From assembly GCF_040744945.1 (NCBI RefSeq), contig NZ_CP160453.1:8432001-8496000 (forward strand): 64,000 nt of DNA, written 5' to 3'. Position numbers and translations under genes: made by a program. The first letter of the stretch is position 1. Every line of letters starts with the position of its first letter. Below are positions 1-8,385 of this stretch, in pieces. The notes below the pieces were generated by a model, which had not been told where the DNA came from, did no database searches, and was given only the letters and a program-made list of their open reading frames with translations. The DNA is from Saccharothrix sp. HUAS TT1. Its GTDB lineage: Bacteria > Actinomycetota > Actinomycetes > Mycobacteriales > Pseudonocardiaceae.

Positions 1-1
1 C

Positions 2-1162
2 CTGGTCATGGCCGACGAGGACGCCGCCGCCGTGGCCGGCACCGTCTTCCTGGGCGTGCGCGACGTAACGGCCGCCGGCGGTGCGGACCACGCGCTGCAC
101 GACGTGATGGCACAGGTGGAGCGCCAGGCGTCCGCCACCGTGCGGATGGCCTACGCCACCGCGCTGCGCGGCGTCGTCATCGCCCTGGGCGGGTTCGCCC
201 CCATCGTCCTGCTGCTCTTGCTCGCGCCGGCGATGGTGCGCGCGGGCACGTTGACCGTCGGCGAAGTCCTCGGCGCCATCGTCTACCTGAGCACCAGCGT
301 CCAACCCGCCCTGCGCCGCCTCGCCGACACGACCAGCACCGTCGTCCTGCGCCTGGTCGTGGCCCTGCGCCGGCTCGCGGAAGCCGCGCCACCGATCGAA
401 CCGCCGACCGGCGACGGAACCCCCGAGGGCGCCGAGCTGGAACTGCGCGACGTGACGTTCGGCTGGAGCCCCACCGCCGAACCCGTGGTGCGATCGCTCG
501 ACCTGACCCTCCCGGCGGGCACCCACCTGGCCGTCATCGGCCCCAGCGGCATCGGCAAGTCCACCCTGGCCGGCCTGGTGACCGGCATGGTGGAACCCCA
601 GACCGGAACCGTCCGCTTCGGCGGCGTCCCCGTGCGATCGCTCAAGCCGGAGATCCGCCACGACCAGATCGCCCTGGTGCCCCAGGAGACCTACCTCTTC
701 ACCGGCACGGTCAGGGAAAACCTGGCCCTCTTCGCCCCCACCGCCTCCGACGCCACCCTCCTGCGCGCCGTCGAAGCGGTCGGTGCCTCCGACCTCGTCA
801 CCAGACTGGGCGGCCTCGCGGGCACCGTGGGCCACTCCGGCAACGGCCTCTCAGGCGGCGAATCCCAACTACTGGCCGCCGCCCGCGTCTACGCCTCGCA
901 AGCCACCGTCGTGATCCTCGACGAAGCCGCCTCCGCCCTGGACCCCGCCGCCGAAGCCACTGTCGAACAAGCCTTCGCCGCCCGCGGCGGCACCCTGATC
1001 GTCATCGCCCACCGCCTCTCCTCAGCCCTGCGAGCAGACCTCGTCCTGCTGATGGACGGCGGCCCACCCCTCCTGGGCAACCACACCGACCTACTTGCCA
1101 CCTCACCGCTCTACAAAGACCTCATGGCCGCCTGGCAACCCGCACCAACCTCCACCACCTGA
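2..1162 (+). CDS. ABC exporter, fused permease-ATPase (5' truncated)
   Basis: This is the C-terminal part of a half-size ABC exporter whose beginning lies left of the window; the frame is open from base 2. About 120 residues of membrane domain remain, with hydrophobic helices near residues 55-100. A full ATPase domain follows: Walker A GPSGIGKST, signature LSGGE and Walker B VVILDEAAS, then the switch histidine in IVIAHRL. The substrate cannot be read from the sequence. Such half-exporters usually work as homodimers or with a partner encoded alongside, which would be upstream. The gene ends in a convergent intergenic region facing the DUF3145 gene. Confidence 0.85.
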   Translation: MVMADEDAAAVAGTVFLGVRDVTAAGGADHALHDVMAQVERQASATVRMAYATALRGVVIALGGFAPIVLLLLLAPAMVRAGTLTVGEVLGAIVYLSTSVQPALRRLADTTSTVVLRLVVALRRLAEAAPPIEPPTGDGTPEGAELELRDVTFGWSPTAEPVVRSLDLTLPAGTHLAVIGPSGIGKSTLAGLVTGMVEPQTGTVRFGGVPVRSLKPEIRHDQIALVPQETYLFTGTVRENLALFAPTASDATLLRAVEAVGASDLVTRLGGLAGTVGHSGNGLSGGESQLLAAARVYASQATVVILDEAASALDPAAEATVEQAFAARGGTLIVIAHRLSSALRADLVLLMDGGPPLLGNHTDLLATSPLYKDLMAAWQPAPTSTT

Positions 1163-1201
1163 CCAACCCTCACCACATCGGACCCGCCGCCCACCCACCG
1201 A

Positions 1202-1335
1202 GGTTCGATTTGACATGGGTTCGGGTGCCATAGGCTGGACGAAGCCGGCAGGCCTGGCGGGACGCTCTTCCCCGCCGGGCCTGCCGGCTTTGGCCTGCAT
1301 AGGGTGCCCGTAAGGGCCCCATGTCAAATCGAACC
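1202..1335. repeat. Nested inverted-repeat element A
   Basis: An 18-bp outer arm at 1202-1219 is exactly complementary to 1318-1335. Inside it lies a second hairpin, with 1242-1254 pairing to 1278-1290, extended by 1256-1261 with 1271-1276, around a 9-nt loop. The element sits between two convergent genes. It has no coding potential and is far larger than a terminator. It resembles a MITE-like or structured-RNA repeat, but no target-site duplication is evident. Confidence 0.7.
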
Positions 1336-1349
1336 GGACCCAACCACCG

Positions 1350-1438
1350 CCCTGAACGTAGAACTCAGGACTCCCGAACGTAGGACTCTCGCACCCTGAA
1401 CGTAGGACTCTCGCGTCCCGAACGTAGGACACGCGGGA
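1350..1438. repeat. Imperfect 22-23 bp tandem repeat (about four units)
   Basis: The core GAACGTAGGACTCTCGC recurs at about 22-23 bp spacing. The first copy is diverged (GAACGTAGAACTC), two are near identical, and the fourth ends in ACACGCGGGA. A fifth, weaker half-unit follows at about 1439-1460. The units are contiguous, with no unique spacers, so this is not a CRISPR array. With element A it fills the intergenic region 1163-1480, which holds no gene. Confidence 0.65.
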
Positions 1439-1480
1439 CGTGAGGGTTCGACACGCGGGAGGGGAGGGGGCGGCTCGCGG

Positions 1481-1984
1481 TCAGCCGACGCGGTGGAGCC
1501 AGGTGACGGGGGCGCCGTCACCGGCTCGTCGGAACGGCTCCAGGGCGTCGTCCCAGGCCGCGCCCAGGATCTCGTCCACGCCGTGCGCGAACGACTCACC
1601 GCCCCGACTGCGCGCTGCCAACGCGCGCAGCTGGTCCTCCGACACGACGATGTCGCCGTTGGCGCTGGTCCGCGCGTGCCACAAACCCAGCACGGGCGCG
1701 AAGCAGTACCGCGTGCCGTCCACGCCAGGGCTCGGGTCCTCCGTCACCTCGAACCTGAGCATCGGCCACGCCCTGAGCGCGGACACGAGTCTGGCCCCGG
1801 TGCCGGCTTCGCCGGTCCAGTTGCACTCGGCGCGCAACTGCCCCGGCGCCGCTGGCTGGGCCGCCCACTTGAGGTCCGCTCGCTCGCCGAGGGTGCCCGA
1901 GATCGCCCACTCGACGTGCGGACAGACCGCAGACGGCGACGAGTGGACGTAGACCACGCCACTGGTGCTGCCACGGGTGCTCAC
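1481..1984 (-). CDS. DUF3145 family protein
   Basis: This 167-residue protein begins MSTRGSTSGVVYVHSSPSAV and carries the CPHVEWAI segment typical of DUF3145, a family almost confined to actinobacteria and of unknown function. Length and end-to-end character match the family, so the gene looks intact. No signal peptide or membrane segment is visible, so a cytoplasmic protein is expected. It is monocistronic and convergent with the ABC exporter. The 276 bp upstream (1985-2260) should hold its promoter and that of the next gene. Confidence 0.85.
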   Translation of the reverse strand: MSTRGSTSGVVYVHSSPSAVCPHVEWAISGTLGERADLKWAAQPAAPGQLRAECNWTGEAGTGARLVSALRAWPMLRFEVTEDPSPGVDGTRYCFAPVLGLWHARTSANGDIVVSEDQLRALAARSRGGESFAHGVDEILGAAWDDALEPFRRAGDGAPVTWLHRVG

Positions 1985-2260
1985 AGCTGACCTCCGCTAC
2001 TCGACGAGGGACGTCTTCCCCTACGACCTCTCGAGGATGCGGTGATCTTGTGAATTCCCGACATGGTCATTCTGCCCGTTGTCGCACCGGTCCGCCATAA
2101 GAACCATCGCGTTCCTCACCCAGGCGGGTCAGATACAGGACTTTCGACCCCAAAACGACGACCCGACCACCGGCTACCGCGCCGCCAGGTGACTTTCCGA
2201 GATCACCCGGACACGGTCACGTGATCAATAACATCGTCATCCCCCGCACCGCCCCCTCGG

Positions 2261-3592
2261 GTGACGGTGGTCACCGCTCCGCCGCCTCCCCCGGTGCGCC
2301 CGACCGGCCGAACCCCCGCAACGCTAACGTGTCCGATCGTGCGGCTGATCCGACTCGGGACCGAACCCTCGGCGGTGGGCGCCGACGTGCGCGCCGCGCT
2401 GAGCACGTGGGGCATCGGCGACTCCGTGCTCGGCGGCGTCGCGCTGCTCGGCGTGCGACCGCCGGACTCCCCGCGCGACCTCGACGCCGTGATCGTCCTG
2501 CCCCGCGGCGTGCTCGTGGTCGTCGGCGTCGACCTGCCGGACCCGGCGATGCGGCTGGAAGCCCCGCTCAACGGCCAGTGGCGGATCGACGGCTGGCCGC
2601 TCAGCAGCGCCGACGGCGCGACGAGCCCGGCCGCCGAAGCGCTCGAAGCCACCACCGCCGTCGCCCGCCGCATCCAGGACATGCGCGGCGAGCCGCTGCC
2701 GGTGACCACCGTCGTGGCCGTCGGCCCGTACGTCGGCCAGGTCGTGCAGCCGACCGTCGACCTGAACCGCGGCGTCCGCGTCCTGCACCCCAAGCCGACG
2801 ACCCTCCTGGCCGCCGCGCGGGAACTGGCCACCAGCGACCGGCCCTGCTCGGCCGACCACGCCGCCAAGCTGGTCGCCGTGCTCGCGCCGACCGGCGCGC
2901 CACCCGCCCGCCAGCACCTGATCGCCGAGGGCTTCTCCGACGCGGCGGCCGACCTGGCGTCGGCCAGCACCATGCTGCTGCCGAAGGTCACCACCGCCCG
3001 GCCTTCGACCGCCCGCAGGCTGCTGCCCTACGTCGCCGGTGTCGTCGTGGCCGTGCTGCTGATCATCGCCCTGATCGCCTCGCTGTCCTCCGGGGACACC
3101 GCCGACAGCTCCACCTCCACCACCCCGACCCCGCAGCCGACCACCGTCGTCGTGGACGGCCGCAGCTTCTCGCCGCGCGGCGCGGACCGGACCGACGACT
3201 GCGACGGGCACGCGTTCGGCGACGTCCAGGCGTGGCTGTCCGGGCACGTGTGCATGCAGCTGCGCCGCGCGCAGTACGAGACCACAGTGGACGGTCGCCG
3301 GGCCGGGGTGGCGATCGCCGAGCTGAACCTGCCCGACGCCACCCGCGCCGCCGAGTTGCACGCGATCGCGTCGAAGGCGGGCGCGGGCGGCATCACCACG
3401 CTGGTCAAGGAGGGCCGGAACTGGGAGGGCGGCCCCGCGTCGTTCGACCGCTCGGTCATCCGCGTCGCGCCGAAGGCGGCCCAACTGCGGATCACCCAGG
3501 TCGTGTGGGCCGACGGCGAGTCCGACCCGGCCGACCCGATCCTCGCCAAGATCGCCGAGCAGGCCGCGAGGCTCCCCGCTTCCCAGCAGTGA
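2261..3592 (+). CDS. Single-pass membrane protein with cytoplasmic N-domain
   Basis: This 443-residue protein is not assigned to a named family. An N-terminal alpha/beta region of about 240 residues is followed by one strong transmembrane helix near residues 252-272. Then come a short Ser/Thr/Pro-rich linker and an extracytoplasmic C-terminal domain of about 150 residues. The start is GTG at 2261, with only a weak ribosome binding site. The architecture (soluble domain, one helix, outer domain) suggests an envelope-associated actinobacterial protein, but no catalytic motif is apparent. Confidence 0.7.
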   Translation: MTVVTAPPPPPVRPTGRTPATLTCPIVRLIRLGTEPSAVGADVRAALSTWGIGDSVLGGVALLGVRPPDSPRDLDAVIVLPRGVLVVVGVDLPDPAMRLEAPLNGQWRIDGWPLSSADGATSPAAEALEATTAVARRIQDMRGEPLPVTTVVAVGPYVGQVVQPTVDLNRGVRVLHPKPTTLLAAARELATSDRPCSADHAAKLVAVLAPTGAPPARQHLIAEGFSDAAADLASASTMLLPKVTTARPSTARRLLPYVAGVVVAVLLIIALIASLSSGDTADSSTSTTPTPQPTTVVVDGRSFSPRGADRTDDCDGHAFGDVQAWLSGHVCMQLRRAQYETTVDGRRAGVAIAELNLPDATRAAELHAIASKAGAGGITTLVKEGRNWEGGPASFDRSVIRVAPKAAQLRITQVVWADGESDPADPILAKIAEQAARLPASQQ

Positions 3593-3597
3593 CCGTA

Positions 3598-3636
3598 CCC
3601 CCGGGCCGTCCAACCCCTGGGCCATCGGGCCCCGGG
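3598..3636. terminator. Probable bidirectional terminator
   Basis: A G+C-rich hairpin (CCCCCGGGCC against GGGCCCCGGG, one bulge) lies between two convergent genes. No U-tract follows, as is common in actinobacteria. Confidence 0.45.
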
Positions 3637-4038
3637 TCAACGCCCGGTCCGCACCATCCCCACCCCGATCAACCCGAACGCCACGTGCAGCACGATCACC
3701 AACCCGGCCACCGCGCACAACATCTCCGTGCCCGGTTTCCCGGTGATCACGCCGAACGAGAACAACCACCCGCCCACCGCGATCCCGAACCCGGTGAACA
3801 GCACCGGCTTCGGCACGTGGGCCAGGCACAGCAACGCGCTCGACCGCGCGCGGAACAGGGTGTGCAGCACCACGGGGAGGACCAGGAACCCCGGCAGGTG
3901 CACCGCGGCAGGCGGCCAGGACGGTCCGGTCGGCACGAACGTGGTGGCGATGACGAAGGCGCACCAGAGCACCGCGCCACTCGCCAGTACCACCGTTGTC
4001 CTGGTCACATCCCGCAGTGTAAACAGCTGAAGCCGCAC
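3637..4038 (-). CDS. Small integral membrane protein
   Basis: This 133-residue hydrophobic protein has about four predicted helices, around residues 12-33, 45-62, 78-97 and 105-126. The start ATG lies within an AT-richer stretch that probably holds the promoter. The protein is not recognised beyond resembling small actinobacterial membrane proteins of unknown role. It is convergent with the preceding single-pass membrane protein and is probably monocistronic. Confidence 0.6.
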   Translation of the reverse strand: MRLQLFTLRDVTRTTVVLASGAVLWCAFVIATTFVPTGPSWPPAAVHLPGFLVLPVVLHTLFRARSSALLCLAHVPKPVLFTGFGIAVGGWLFSFGVITGKPGTEMLCAVAGLVIVLHVAFGLIGVGMVRTGR

Positions 4039-4153
4039 TTCTGGGTTAAGACGCCCTATGGCCCCGCGCCCGATGGTTCAGTCGGCGCAACCGGCACACG
4101 GTCCGCTGACACCACGTATACGCAGCGTCAAAAACCGTTGGCGCACATGCACC

Positions 4154-5551
4154 TCAGAGCCCGTACGCCTCCAGCAGGCGCAGCCACACCTCGCTGATCG
4201 TCGGGTACGCCGGCACCGCGTGCCACAGCCGGTCGACCGTCACCCCGCCCACGATCGCGATCGTCGCCGCGTGGATCATCTCGGCGACGTCCGGCCCGGC
4301 GAAGGTGACGCCGACGAGGGTCCGCTTCCGCTCGTCCACGATCATCCGCGCCTTGCCCCGGTACCCGTCGGCGTGCAGCGACGACCCGGCCACCGCGATG
4401 TCCAGGTCGACGACCCGAATCTCCAGCCCGGCCTCGCGCGCCTGCGCCTCGGTCCACCCCACCGACGCCACCTCGGGGTCGGTGAACACGACCTGCGGCA
4501 CCGCCGTGTGGTCGGCGGTGGCCACGGCCACCGTCCACGGCTCCGGGTCGACGGCGCCGCTCACGATCGCCGTGCCGACCGCGCGCGCCGCGTACTTGCC
4601 CTGGTGCGTCAGCAGCGCGCGCCCGGTGACGTCGCCCGCCGCGTACAGCCAGTCCACTCCGGACACCCGGCCGGTGTCGGCCACCTCCAGCGCCTCGCCC
4701 GCGGTGAACCCGAACCGCTCCACCCCGAGGTCGAACGTCGCCGGCTGCCGGCCGGTCGCGACCAGCAGGTGCGCGCCCGACACCGACGTCCCGTCGGACA
4801 GCCGCAACGACACGCGCCCGTCCGCTTGGGACACACCGGTCGCCTTGACGCCGGAGACGATCCGCACGCCGTCCTCGCGCAGCCCGTCGGCGACCAGGTC
4901 GCCGGCGAACGCCTCGAACTTCGGCAGCGGCCGGTCGCCGGACACGACCAGCGTCACGTCGGAGCCGAGCCGGGCCCACGCCTGGGCCATCTCGACGCCG
5001 ACCACGCCACCGCCGAGCACCACCAACGACGAGGGCGCCTCCTGCGCCGAGGTGGCCTCGCGGGACGTCCAGTACGGCACGTCGGACAGGCCGGGCAGCG
5101 ACGGGACGCGCGGCACGCTGCCGGTGCACACCACGACCGCCTTGGACGCGGTCAGCACGCGCCCGTCGACGTCGACCCGGCGCTCACCCGCCAGTCGACC
5201 CCGACCGCGCACCACCACCAGCCCGGCGCCCTCGGCCCACTCGACCTGGCCCGCGTCGTCCCAGTCGGAGGTGAAGCCGTTGCGCCGCTTCAGCACCTCC
5301 GCCGGGTCGAGCCGGTCGCCGACCGGCACGCCGGGCACCCGGCGGGCGGCGGCGAGCGCGTGGCCCGGGCGCAGCAGCGCCTTGCTCGGCATGCAGGCCC
5401 AGTACGAGCACTCGCCGCCGAGGCGTTCGGCCTCCACCAGGGCGGTGCGCAGCCCGCCGGCGGCGGTCCGGGCGGCGGCGTTCTCGCCCACCGGTCCGCC
5501 GCCGATCACGATCACGTCGAAGTCGTCGCTCACCGGTCCACCCCACACCAC
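4154..5551 (-). CDS. Pyridine nucleotide-disulfide oxidoreductase (FAD)
   Basis: This 465-residue flavoprotein is of the dihydrolipoyl dehydrogenase / mercuric reductase class. The N-terminal FAD-binding motif GGGPVGENAA is followed by the redox-active pair in GGECSYWACMPSK (Cys48 and Cys53). A central NAD(P) site GGGVVGVEMA and a C-terminal dimerisation domain with the catalytic-base region HAVPAYPTISE complete the fold. No other 2-oxo-acid dehydrogenase genes are nearby, so a stand-alone quinone or disulfide reductase is likelier than true Lpd. It lies 18 bp downstream of a TetR gene on the same strand, so co-transcription is likely. A GTG six codons in (5533) is an alternative start. Confidence 0.85.
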   Translation of the reverse strand: MVWGGPVSDDFDVIVIGGGPVGENAAARTAAGGLRTALVEAERLGGECSYWACMPSKALLRPGHALAAARRVPGVPVGDRLDPAEVLKRRNGFTSDWDDAGQVEWAEGAGLVVVRGRGRLAGERRVDVDGRVLTASKAVVVCTGSVPRVPSLPGLSDVPYWTSREATSAQEAPSSLVVLGGGVVGVEMAQAWARLGSDVTLVVSGDRPLPKFEAFAGDLVADGLREDGVRIVSGVKATGVSQADGRVSLRLSDGTSVSGAHLLVATGRQPATFDLGVERFGFTAGEALEVADTGRVSGVDWLYAAGDVTGRALLTHQGKYAARAVGTAIVSGAVDPEPWTVAVATADHTAVPQVVFTDPEVASVGWTEAQAREAGLEIRVVDLDIAVAGSSLHADGYRGKARMIVDERKRTLVGVTFAGPDVAEMIHAATIAIVGGVTVDRLWHAVPAYPTISEVWLRLLEAYGL

Positions 5552-5569
5552 CCGGACCGGCGCGGCAAG

Positions 5570-6175
5570 TCACGCCGGGTCGAACACCCCGGAGAGCATC
5601 TTCAAGATCACGCCGTCGGCGGTGCGGAGGACCACCGGGCGCTCGTCGGGCTCGACCCGTTCGGCCAGCTTGTACATCGCGTCGGCGGTCTGGGCGGCCA
5701 TCCGGAACGTCAACGTGACGGGCGCGGCGCCGCGCACCGCGAAGCGACCCAGGAACAGGTCGCGCAACCGTTCGGCCATCAGCTCGTACTGGTCGACGGA
5801 GGCGTCGAGCCGGTGGCCGTCGAGCAGGTCGCTGAACCGCACCCTCCCGAAGCCGGGCACCTCGACCAGCATCCGCAGGTAGACGCCGACGACCTGCTGC
5901 ACCGCGTCCCGCCAGTCGGCGGCGAGCCGACCCTCGGTGAACAGCACCTCGACCCGGCCCAGGTACTCCTCCATACCGCGCAACGCCAAGGCGTGCACCA
6001 CAGAACGCTTGTCCGGGAAGTATTGGTAGAACGATCCAATTGGCACGCCGGCCAGCTCGACGATCCGGGCGGTGGTGATGTCGTCGTAGTCGTAGTCGTT
6101 GAGCAGCGACGCGCAGGCATCGACAATCGCGGCCACCGTGGCGGCCCCGCGCTGCTGAACGGGCTGACGACGCAT
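5570..6175 (-). CDS. TetR family transcriptional regulator
   Basis: This is a repressor of about 201 residues when started at the ATG at 6175, preceded by AGCCAGGGTG. The open frame extends to a TTG at 6250, but that start has no ribosome binding site. The N-terminal helix-turn-helix is clear (TTARIVELAGVPIGSFYQYF), and the C-terminal two thirds form the ligand/dimer domain. It probably controls itself and the oxidoreductase 18 bp downstream. A Tyr/Asp run (DYDYDD) just before the recognition helices is slightly unusual. The ligand is unknown. Confidence 0.85.
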   Translation of the reverse strand: MRRQPVQQRGAATVAAIVDACASLLNDYDYDDITTARIVELAGVPIGSFYQYFPDKRSVVHALALRGMEEYLGRVEVLFTEGRLAADWRDAVQQVVGVYLRMLVEVPGFGRVRFSDLLDGHRLDASVDQYELMAERLRDLFLGRFAVRGAAPVTLTFRMAAQTADAMYKLAERVEPDERPVVLRTADGVILKMLSGVFDPA

Positions 6176-6389
6176 CACCCTGGCTAAGCGGTTTTCGGCG
6201 GGATTTTCTGGCACGGGCACATCTTGATGGATACGGACCGGTAAGCCCAAACAGACGATTCCGGAATGTGATGTGAGGTGGGCTCGGATTCGCCCGCGCA
6301 GGAATTGTTGGGGGCCAAAACTATTTGCCCGGCCGCGCCTCGGACATCACCCCGGACATCACTCCGAGATCGGTAAACCAGGGGCCGCC

Positions 6390-7064
6390 TCAGCGCGGTC
6401 CGCGCTGCGCCGGAACCGGTTTTGCCAGTTCACCGGGTGTGTCGGCGACCGGCCGCCGTTCGGTGGAAGCCGCGCGGACGATCGGCGTCCCGGCCCGGCG
6501 GCGCGGTGGCCGAGTCACGTAGGGGCCGACCAGCCGGGCCAGCGCCAGCCCCGGCGCGACCAGCGGCACCACCGCCGACAGCGCCACCGCCGTCGCGCCG
6601 GCCCGCGCCACGTCCCGCGGGATGACCGCGATCCGGTCCACCACGAACGCCCGCCGCCCGGTGATCGACACCAGGCCCATCACGACCAGGAACACCGCGA
6701 GCGACAGCAGCGCCCACCGGACCGCGACGTAGCCGACGTCCTCGGCCGCCGCCATCACCGCGAGCCAGCCCACCAGCGCCGACGCCTGCCGACGCGCGCT
6801 CGTCATCGCCCACAGCAGCCCGCCGACCACGGCCAGGAACCCCGTGCGGCCGTCGAACCAGCCGCGGGTCGCGTCCAGCCAGTCCGTCGGCAGGCCCGCC
6901 CAGCGCACCGGCAGCACCTCCAGCGGGCTCGGCCCGCCGAACGCCTGGCCGACCACCCACGCCAGCGACCACACCGACACGACCACCGCGAAGCCGAGCT
7001 GCCACCGCGGCCGGTCCACCGCGACGCGGCACAGCCGGACCAGCTCCTGGCGCTTCTCCCTCAC
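6390..7064 (-). CDS. Multi-pass membrane protein
   Basis: This 224-residue protein has hydrophobic segments near residues 23-42, 72-88, 97-112, 114-136 and 152-172, followed by a basic, proline-rich cytoplasmic tail. It is not recognised as a named family. The start is ATG at 7064 with the basic leader MREKRQELVR, consistent with the positive-inside rule. It appears monocistronic. The 140 bp downstream contain only a short direct repeat (CGGACATCAC twice, near 6344-6362). Confidence 0.6.
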   Translation of the reverse strand: MREKRQELVRLCRVAVDRPRWQLGFAVVVSVWSLAWVVGQAFGGPSPLEVLPVRWAGLPTDWLDATRGWFDGRTGFLAVVGGLLWAMTSARRQASALVGWLAVMAAAEDVGYVAVRWALLSLAVFLVVMGLVSITGRRAFVVDRIAVIPRDVARAGATAVALSAVVPLVAPGLALARLVGPYVTRPPRRRAGTPIVRAASTERRPVADTPGELAKPVPAQRGPR

Positions 7065-7287
7065 CCCTCCCAGCGTGCCGGAGTGGTCGTGGACCGGAAT
7101 CCGGTTTCACCCGCGTGCCTCGGCACAGCCGCTCATCGGGTGGCCCGACCGTCACCGCGCGTGAGCCGCGACCTTCACCCGGTGGACCAACTCTCCCGGG
7201 TGAACCACCCGCGCTCCGCGGCCCGCTCGGGTCGCCCAACCCACATCATGGCGGGCGAAACCACCCGATCACGCAGAGGAGGCGTTC

Positions 7288-8184
7288 GTGCGCAGGCTGC
7301 TACCGGCGCTGTTGGCGACGTTCTCGATCATCTCGACCACCGCCGCGGCGACCGCCGAGCCGGACCCCGTCGACCACGTCGACGAGGTCGTCCTCGCCGA
7401 CCACGTCGACCAGGCCGACACCTTCACCTACGTCGCCCTGGGCGACTCGGCCGCGGCGGGCCCGCTCATCCCCCAGCAGGACACGAGCGCCCCCGGCTGC
7501 CTGCGCTCCACCCGCAACTGGCCAGCCGTGCTGGCCGCGCAGCTCGGCGCCGAGCTCACCGACGTGACGTGCTCCGGCGCCGTCACCGACGACCTGGCCG
7601 GCTCGCAGGAGACCTTCGACGGCAGGCAGGCGCCGCAGGCCGACGCGCTGACCCCGGAGGCGGACCTGGTCACGATCACGATCGGCGGCAACGACGTCGA
7701 CCTGGTCGGCACGGCGCTCGACTGCGTCAACCTGCTGCCCGAACCGCTCGGCACGTCGTGCCGCGACCGGCTCACCGCCAACGGCCGGGACCGGCTGGCG
7801 GAGGAGGTCGACGCCTACGCGACCGAGTTCGCCGATGCGCTCGACCTCATCGCGACCAAGTCGCCCGAGGCGCGGGTCGTCGTCGTCGGCTACGGCACCT
7901 ACATCCAACCTGGCGGCTGCTACCCCGACCAGCCGATCTGGGGCCGCGACTCGGACTACCTCCAGGCGAGCATCCACCGGCTGAACGAGGTGCTGGCCCG
8001 CGAGTCGGCCGCGCACGGCGCGACGTTCGTCGACATCGCGCCCCCGAGCGTCGGCCACGACGCGTGCGCGCCCGCGCGGACCAGGTGGTTCGAGGGCTTC
8101 TCGCCGACCGGGCCCGCCGCGCCGCTGCACCCGAACGCCCGGGGCATGGACGCCATCGGCCGCTGGGTGGCCGATCGGCTCTGA
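7288..8184 (+). CDS. Secreted SGNH/GDSL hydrolase
   Basis: This 298-residue secreted esterase/lipase has a Sec signal peptide at residues 1-23 (MRRLLPALLATFSIISTTAA). All four SGNH blocks are present: GDSA near residue 52 with the nucleophilic Ser, Gly in CSGA, Asn in IGGND, and the C-terminal catalytic HPN. Paired cysteines (for example CLRSTRN and the CVN/SCRD region) suggest disulfides, as in Streptomyces lipases. The GTG start at 7288 is set by GAGGAGG a few bases upstream. It is monocistronic and acts outside the cell on an unknown ester. Confidence 0.85.
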   Translation: MRRLLPALLATFSIISTTAAATAEPDPVDHVDEVVLADHVDQADTFTYVALGDSAAAGPLIPQQDTSAPGCLRSTRNWPAVLAAQLGAELTDVTCSGAVTDDLAGSQETFDGRQAPQADALTPEADLVTITIGGNDVDLVGTALDCVNLLPEPLGTSCRDRLTANGRDRLAEEVDAYATEFADALDLIATKSPEARVVVVGYGTYIQPGGCYPDQPIWGRDSDYLQASIHRLNEVLARESAAHGATFVDIAPPSVGHDACAPARTRWFEGFSPTGPAAPLHPNARGMDAIGRWVADRL

Positions 8185-8385
8185 CCGCTGGACCGGCCGT
8201 CGGCGAGCACCCCGCTCGTCGGCGGCCTTCGCACGTCACGGGGTCGGGCCGCGGGCGCGGAGTTGTCCGCTACCAGCGCGAAGAACGTGTAGTAGATTAG
8301 ACGTTCTGCGCAGGATGGGCGCAGGGAACTGTCAGCCGCAATGCGACACAGGCTGATAAACCACGCTATCCAGAAATGAGGCACG

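Noticed and set aside
1341..1460. Possible CRISPR array from short repeats
   Set aside because: Units are contiguous and imperfect, with no unique spacers and no cas genes.
2221..4197. Very long overlapping frames across the 2-4 kb region and similar Arg/Pro/Ala-rich frames elsewhere
   Set aside because: Compositional shadows of G+C-rich genes in other frames, without motifs or ribosome binding sites.
8240..8385. Rifamycin-associated element upstream of helD
   Set aside because: Only a CAAGCCCC half-match at the start codon was seen; the paired arm is missing.
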